Shown here piece after piece: positions 32,558 through 36,445 of a stretch of DNA of 36,445 nucleotides. The first letter of the stretch is position 1, and every line of letters begins with the position of its first letter. The notes under the pieces were generated by a model, which was not told the origin of the DNA, made no database searches, and saw only the letters and a list, made by a program, of their open reading frames with translations. The stretch is from NCBI RefSeq assembly GCF_016586165.1, contig NZ_BCPR01000047.1, positions 1 to 36,445 of the forward strand, written 5' to 3'. A program made the translations under genes and the position numbers. This DNA comes from Dyella sp. EPa41. Lineage in GTDB: Bacteria > Pseudomonadota > Gammaproteobacteria > Xanthomonadales > Rhodanobacteraceae.

Positions 32558-33870
32558 ACGCATCCGCCGCCACGCGCCGAAGCTGGCTGCCGCCCAGCAT
32601 GGCCGCGCGCCTGTACGTCATCATCTTCGCCGGGCTGATGCTGGCGCAGGGGTTGTCGTTCGCGCTGCTTTACTTCGAGCGCATGCAGAGCGCGACGGCG
32701 GTGATGTTCAACACGCTGGAGCACGACGTCGGCACTTCCGTCGCCGTGTTCGATCGGCTGCCGGCGCCGGAGCGGCCGCATTGGCTCAACCGGCTGGAGC
32801 GCGACAATTACTTCTACATCCTCGGCGCGGGCGAGCCGGGGCATACGCTGGAGACGCCGCGGTCGAAGGGCGCGGTCGGCATGATCGCCCGCGAAGTCGG
32901 GCCCGATTACCACGTGTACGGCAACACCATCTCCATGGCGCCGGAACGCTACCAGGTGCACTTCACCCTGCACGATGGCGCGCCGCTGACGCTGGAGATC
33001 ACGCCACGCATGAAACCCGTGGCTTCCTGGCTGCCGTTCGTGTTCGTGCTGCAGGTGGTATTGCTGCTGCTGTGCACGTGGCTTGCCGTGCGGTTGGCGA
33101 CACGCCCGCTGGCGACGCTGGCCGAAGCGGCCGACGCCATGAAGCCCACCGCCGACGGCCCGCGCATGCCGCAGGACGGCCCCACGGAAGTGGCGCGCGC
33201 GGCCCGCGCGTTCAACACCATGCAGGACCGCATCGCCCAGCACCTGAAGGAACGCCTGCATATCCTCGCGTCCATCTCGCATGACCTGCAGACGCCGATC
33301 ACGCGCATGCGCCTGCATGTGGAGGCGCTGGACGAATCGCCCGAGCAGAACAAGCTGCTCGATGACCTGCGCGAGATGGAACATCTCGTGCGCGAGGGCG
33401 TGACCTATGCGCGCAGTGCGCATGGCGGCTCGGAAACGCCGGTGCGCATCAATCTCGGGTCCTTCCTGGAAAGCCTCGCGTTCGACTACCAGGACGTCGG
33501 GCAACCGGTGTCGTTGTCCGGCAACATCGAAGGCACGCCCACGGTGCGCGCGCAGGCGTTGCGGCGCGTGCTCGGCAACCTCGTGGACAACGCGATCAAG
33601 TACGGCGGCTCGGCCGAGATCGGCGCCAAGCACGATCCGCATGGCGTGTTGTGCATCACCGTGTCCGATCGCGGCCCGGGCATTCCCGAGCAAGAACTCG
33701 AACGCGTGCTGCAGCCGTTTTACCGGCTGGAGGCTTCGCGCAACCGCGGCACGGGCGGTTCGGGCCTTGGCTTGGCGATCGCCGCGCAGTTGACCAGTTC
33801 CATCGGCGGGCAGCTGCAATTGAGCCGCCGTGATGGCGGCGGACTCGTCGCAACGGTATCGCTGCCCTGA
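32554..33870 (+). CDS. Sensor histidine kinase
   Basis: The 438-aa protein starts at ATG 32554, overlapping the response regulator stop by four bases. Two membrane spans (about 19-40 and 159-178) flank a periplasmic domain of about 118 residues. A HAMP segment follows (residues about 180-230), then the H box SISHDLQTPITRMRL (His243), N box NLVDNAIKYG and G boxes DRGPGIP and GGSGLGLAI. It autophosphorylates His243 and passes the phosphate to Asp55 of the response regulator. The sensory domain is not recognisable. Confidence 0.94.
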   Translation: MNASAATRRSWLPPSMAARLYVIIFAGLMLAQGLSFALLYFERMQSATAVMFNTLEHDVGTSVAVFDRLPAPERPHWLNRLERDNYFYILGAGEPGHTLETPRSKGAVGMIAREVGPDYHVYGNTISMAPERYQVHFTLHDGAPLTLEITPRMKPVASWLPFVFVLQVVLLLLCTWLAVRLATRPLATLAEAADAMKPTADGPRMPQDGPTEVARAARAFNTMQDRIAQHLKERLHILASISHDLQTPITRMRLHVEALDESPEQNKLLDDLREMEHLVREGVTYARSAHGGSETPVRINLGSFLESLAFDYQDVGQPVSLSGNIEGTPTVRAQALRRVLGNLVDNAIKYGGSAEIGAKHDPHGVLCITVSDRGPGIPEQELERVLQPFYRLEASRNRGTGGSGLGLAIAAQLTSSIGGQLQLSRRDGGGLVATVSLP

Positions 33871-33873
33871 CCA

Positions 33874-33901
33874 CGATGCGCTCCCCGAAGGGAGCGCATC
33901 G
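33874..33901. terminator. Perfect 12-bp hairpin between the kinase and the convergent SDR gene
   Basis: CGATGCGCTCCC (33874-33885) pairs completely with GGGAGCGCATCG (33890-33901), loop CGAA. It lies 3 bp after the kinase stop and 23 bp before the SDR stop, so it could terminate both transcripts. There is no T tract on either side. Confidence 0.65.
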
Positions 33902-33924
33902 TTCCTGGCCCGAGCGGTCAGCGC

Positions 33925-34737
33925 TCAGGCAACCTGTTTGCGCCCGACACCGTAGCGAGCCGCGGGCTGGGCGTGCGAAAGGTTCGGTGCCAGCTGCTTG
34001 CGCGCACCTTCGAAGGTCGCCCATTCGGCCGCTTCAGGCAGTGCGGGGATGGTCACGAGTTCGCCCTGGTCGAGTCCGGCCAGCGAGGCGTCGACCATGT
34101 CCTCCGAGCTCATCACGATCTGGGTCGGCAGGTGTTCGATCGGCACGCCGGCCACGCCCCAGAATTCGGTGGCCGTGGCACCCGGCAACACCGCCTGCAC
34201 GCGCACGCCCTTGCCGGCCAGTTCGTGGTGCAGCGACTGGCTGAAAGCCAGCACATAGGCCTTGGTGCCGCCGTACACGCCGTTGAGCAGCTCGGGCGCA
34301 ATCGCGACGATCGACGCGATGTTGATGATGGTGCCGCCGCCGCGCGCGACAAAGCCCGGTGCCGCCGCGTGGGTAAGGCGGGTCAGCGCGGTCACGTTGA
34401 GCGAGATCATCTCGTCCATCGTGTCGATGTCCGAGTCGAGCAGCGGCGCGCCTGCGCCGAAGCCGGCGTTGTTCACCAGCGTGGTGATGCTCTGGTCCTT
34501 GCGCAGCAGGTCTTCGACCCTGGCCAGTTCGGCCTTGTTGTTCAGGTCGGCCGGAAAGACCTGCACCGAGCGCCCGGTGGCGTCGGTGAGGCGCGTCGCC
34601 AGCTGGTTGAGACGATCGCGATTGCGCGCGACCAGGATCAGGTCGTAGCCGCGGCGCGCCAGGCGATCGGCGTAGACCGCGCCGATGCCGGAGGACGCGC
34701 CGGTAACGAGGGCGGTGCCGAGGTGTTGGGTGTTCAT
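33925..34737 (-). CDS. SDR-family oxidoreductase (divergent from a GlxA regulator)
   Basis: The 270-aa protein starts at ATG 34737. It has TALVTGASSGIGAVYADRLA, NNAGFGAGAP and the active-site segment YGGTKAYVLAFSQSL with Tyr-x3-Lys. The active site is therefore intact, unlike that of the SDR at 27674. The closest general resemblance is to oxidoreductases of the DltE/YqjQ group. The GlxA-type regulator on the opposite strand, 119 bp away, probably controls it. Confidence 0.9.
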   Translation of the reverse strand: MNTQHLGTALVTGASSGIGAVYADRLARRGYDLILVARNRDRLNQLATRLTDATGRSVQVFPADLNNKAELARVEDLLRKDQSITTLVNNAGFGAGAPLLDSDIDTMDEMISLNVTALTRLTHAAAPGFVARGGGTIINIASIVAIAPELLNGVYGGTKAYVLAFSQSLHHELAGKGVRVQAVLPGATATEFWGVAGVPIEHLPTQIVMSSEDMVDASLAGLDQGELVTIPALPEAAEWATFEGARKQLAPNLSHAQPAARYGVGRKQVA

Positions 34738-34811
34738 GAACAAGGCTCCAAGTGGCCGGCGGGATGCCGGTTTCCTTGCCGCCTGTTGTACGCCGGCGTC
34801 GAAATGGCTTA

Positions 34812-34841
34812 AATGTCGTATATACCACGTTTCAGGACATT
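34812..34841. promoter_or_regulatory. Inverted repeat AATGTC-N18-GACATT in the SDR/GlxA gap
   Basis: AATGTC (34812-34817) and GACATT (34836-34841) form an inverted repeat; a TATATA sequence lies at 34819-34824, between them. It is 16 bp before the GlxA start codon and 75 bp before the SDR start, so it could be an operator for the GlxA regulator. A 6-bp arm is short and chance is possible. Confidence 0.35.
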
Positions 34842-34856
34842 GGTCCGGAGGCCCCC

Positions 34857-35795
34857 ATGCAGCGCATCGGTTTCGTCGTCTTTCCAGGCTTCCAGGTCAT
34901 GAGCCTGGCGGCCGCCTCGGTGTTCGAGTTTGCCAACCTCGTCCTGGAGAAGACCGTCTACCGCGTCAGCCACGTATCGGAGCAGGGCGGCATGACCGGC
35001 AGTTCGCTCGGCATGGCGATGCAGACCGAACCGTTCTCGCGCAAGCGCTTTGACACCTTGCTGGTGTGCGGCGGCACCGGCATTCCCGAAACCACGCCCG
35101 GTTTGCTCGCCTACGTGCGGCGCTCGGCCAGGAGCACGCGACGGATGGCGTCCATCTGCACGGGCGCTTTCATCCTCGCCGGGGCGGGGCTGCTCGACGG
35201 ACGCCGCGCCACCACGCATTGGCTGCTCGCGCGCGACCTGCGCCAGCGGTTTCCGGCGGTGAAAGTGGAGGACGACCGCATCTTCATCATCGACGGCGAC
35301 ATCTGGACGTCCGCCGGCATGAGCGCGGGCATCGATCTCGCCCTGGCCATGGTGGAAAAGGACCACGGCGCCGAAGTGGCGCATGGCGTCGCGCAACAGC
35401 TGGTGGTGTACCACCGGCGCGCAGGCGGCCAGTCGCAGTTCTCCGCGCTGCTGGAACTGGAGCCCAAGTCCGACCGCATCCAGAGCGCGTTGAGCTACGC
35501 GAGAAGCCACCTGCAGTCCGGGCTGTCGGTCGAGGAGCTCGCGGCGGTGGCGAACCTGAGCCCACGGCAGTTCAGCCGCAGTTTTCGCGCCGAAACCGGG
35601 CAATCGCCCGCCAAGGCCATCGAACACCTGCGCGTGGAAGCGGCGCGCCTGATGATGGAGCAGAGCCGCCACCCCGTCGAAGTGGTGGCTCGCGAAACGG
35701 GCTTTGCCGATCGCGAGCGCATGCGCCGTGCCTTCGTGCGTGCCTTCGGCCAGCCGCCGCAGGCGATTCGCCGGCTGGCCTCCGCGGGCGCGTGA
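34857..35795 (+). CDS. GlxA-family AraC-type transcriptional regulator (DJ-1/PfpI plus AraC domains)
   Basis: The 312-aa protein starts at ATG 34857 with CCGGAGG upstream. Residues 1-170 form a DJ-1/PfpI-like domain (IGFVVFPGFQVMSLAAASVFEFAN; SICTGAFILAGAGLLDGRRATTHW, with a Cys at the nucleophile elbow). The C-terminal AraC helix-turn-helix pair is at about 220-305 (VEELAAVANLSPRQFSRSFRAETG). Such regulators act on divergent metabolic genes, here the SDR at 33925. Its signal is unknown. Confidence 0.93.
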   Translation: MQRIGFVVFPGFQVMSLAAASVFEFANLVLEKTVYRVSHVSEQGGMTGSSLGMAMQTEPFSRKRFDTLLVCGGTGIPETTPGLLAYVRRSARSTRRMASICTGAFILAGAGLLDGRRATTHWLLARDLRQRFPAVKVEDDRIFIIDGDIWTSAGMSAGIDLALAMVEKDHGAEVAHGVAQQLVVYHRRAGGQSQFSALLELEPKSDRIQSALSYARSHLQSGLSVEELAAVANLSPRQFSRSFRAETGQSPAKAIEHLRVEAARLMMEQSRHPVEVVARETGFADRERMRRAFVRAFGQPPQAIRRLASAGA

Positions 35796-35798
35796 GGC

Positions 35799-35999
35799 TC
35801 AGCTTCCGTTTGGACGGCTGTCCATGCGGACGGCAGGCATGCCGCGCGTACCGTTGCCGCGCTGCGGCGCCTGGTTTTCGGCCGTGGCGGTGGTTTTCTT
35901 CCTGCGTCCCAAGGTCCGCAACGACACCGCGGTAATGCCGCCCGCCGAACCGGCACCGCCGAGTACGAGCAGCAGGGTTCCTATGCATGCCGGGCACAT
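35799..35999 (-). CDS. Small membrane protein with MCPAC start, paired with DUF899
   Basis: The 66-aa protein begins MCPACIGTLLLVLGGAGSAGGIT: a Cys-x2-Cys at the very N-terminus and one membrane span, then a basic tail. Proteins opening this way are often found next to DUF899/redox genes in proteobacteria; function unknown. It lies 14 bp downstream of the DUF899 gene on the same strand and only 3 bp from the GlxA stop on the other strand. Confidence 0.75.
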   Translation of the reverse strand: MCPACIGTLLLVLGGAGSAGGITAVSLRTLGRRKKTTATAENQAPQRGNGTRGMPAVRMDSRPNGS

Positions 36000-36013
36000 G
36001 GCGCGTCCTCCTC

Positions 36014-36445
36014 TCAATGGCTGGAACAGCACGAAGGCTTCTTCGCGACATGCGGCCAGTCGCCGACGCCTCCCGGCAGCATGTCGAAGAAGTGCCAGAG
36101 CGAGCAGAAGTCGTCGCCGGGACTGAAGCCGGTGTCGGACACACGCTTGATGGCGTCGCCTTCGCGCCGGAACACGGACACGCCCGGCAACCATCCTCCG
36201 CTGTTGGACACGTAGCCCATGTCGGCGGCGAATTCCGTGCCTTCATGGCTCACGATGGGGAACTTCCAGCCGCGGCTTTCGGCGAACTTCTTCTGGACGC
36301 CGGGGCGATCGGGGCTGGTGACCACGAAGCCCGCGCGCGAAACGACGTGCTGGTGGATGCCGTTGTAGCCATCCGCCCACAGCGTGCAGTACGAGCAGGC
36401 CGCGCCCATGTTGTGGATGAGGATGAGGTCTTCATGGTCGCCGAA
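36014..36445 (-). CDS. DUF899 family thioredoxin-like protein (N-terminus cut by window edge)
   Basis: The minus-strand frame enters from beyond the right edge (FGDHEDLILIHN precedes the first ATG in view), so the true start is outside. The visible part of about 143 residues has the CSYCTLW redox pair (Cys-x2-Cys), WADGYNGI and the YVSNSGGWLPGVSVF segment of the DUF899 group of thioredoxin-fold proteins, ending in KKPSCCSSH. The C-terminal Cys pair is an extra feature. Its biological role is not established. Confidence 0.85.
   Translation of the reverse strand, partial: FGDHEDLILIHNMGAACSYCTLWADGYNGIHQHVVSRAGFVVTSPDRPGVQKKFAESRGWKFPIVSHEGTEFAADMGYVSNSGGWLPGVSVFRREGDAIKRVSDTGFSPGDDFCSLWHFFDMLPGGVGDWPHVAKKPSCCSSH

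Noticed and set aside
1-36445. tRNA, rRNA, CRISPR arrays, transposases or integrase attachment sites
   Set aside because: None recognised; no repeat-spacer arrays, transposase motifs or terminal inverted repeats were seen.

Overview
The window is GC-rich throughout, with strong G/C third-position preference and many ATGA or GTGA start/stop overlaps. Gene content (FolE2, S8 lipoprotein protease, TorF-like porin, Wzx/Wzy/Wzz polysaccharide assembly, DUF899) fits a gammaproteobacterium of the Xanthomonadales, most likely Rhodanobacteraceae (Luteibacter/Dyella/Rhodanobacter-like). The taxonomy is an inference from gene types; no rRNA or tRNA is present.

Layout. (i) 1-4140, minus strand: a truncated periplasmic cyclophilin, then an operon of ECF sigma factor, zinc-finger anti-sigma factor, subtilisin-type lipoprotein protease and probably folE2. 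(ii) 4210-4968, minus strand: a small outer-membrane barrel protein, followed by a 0.7 kb gap. (iii) 5698-13950, plus strand: eight tightly overlapping or abutting genes for a Wzx/Wzy-dependent surface polysaccharide containing a 3-acetamido-3,6-dideoxyhexose (FdtA/QdtA isomerase, NeuD-like acetyltransferase, beta-propeller protein, FemAB-like acyltransferase, FdtB/QdtB aminotransferase, flippase, GT2, polymerase), ending with the chain-length regulator Wzz. (iv) 14085-20689, plus strand: an operon of two methyltransferases, an amidohydrolase, a radical SAM enzyme and two GT4 glycosyltransferases. (v) 20699-23407, minus strand: a second radical SAM enzyme and a nucleotidyltransferase-fold protein with a frameshift. 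(vi) 23585-26466, plus strand: an HprK-like kinase and an ABC exporter. (vii) 26597-36445: ordinary accessory genes (LysR, SDR, tautomerase, MFS, OsmC/Ohr, redoxin plus two-component system, SDR/GlxA pair, DUF899).

The main discovery is a repeated 31-bp element, (G/T)CAACC-N15-GGCAC(T/C)CA, found six times between 4.1 and 24.7 kb. Every copy is intergenic, has identical spacing and points at the next gene: the ECF sigma gene itself, the porin region, the polysaccharide operon, the methyltransferase/radical SAM operon, the second radical SAM operon and the ABC exporter. It has the form of an ECF promoter (AAC-containing -35, fixed spacer, conserved -10). The whole 4-26 kb island is therefore probably the regulon of the ECF sigma factor at its left edge, which appears to regulate itself. 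Its anti-sigma factor carries a periplasmic segment resembling the propeptide of the neighbouring protease, suggesting an envelope-sensing module that controls synthesis and export of a modified surface glycan or glycoconjugate.

A second regulatory observation is a pair of TACA-N6-TACA boxes upstream of the redoxin/response-regulator/kinase genes, matching the known RstA-box architecture.
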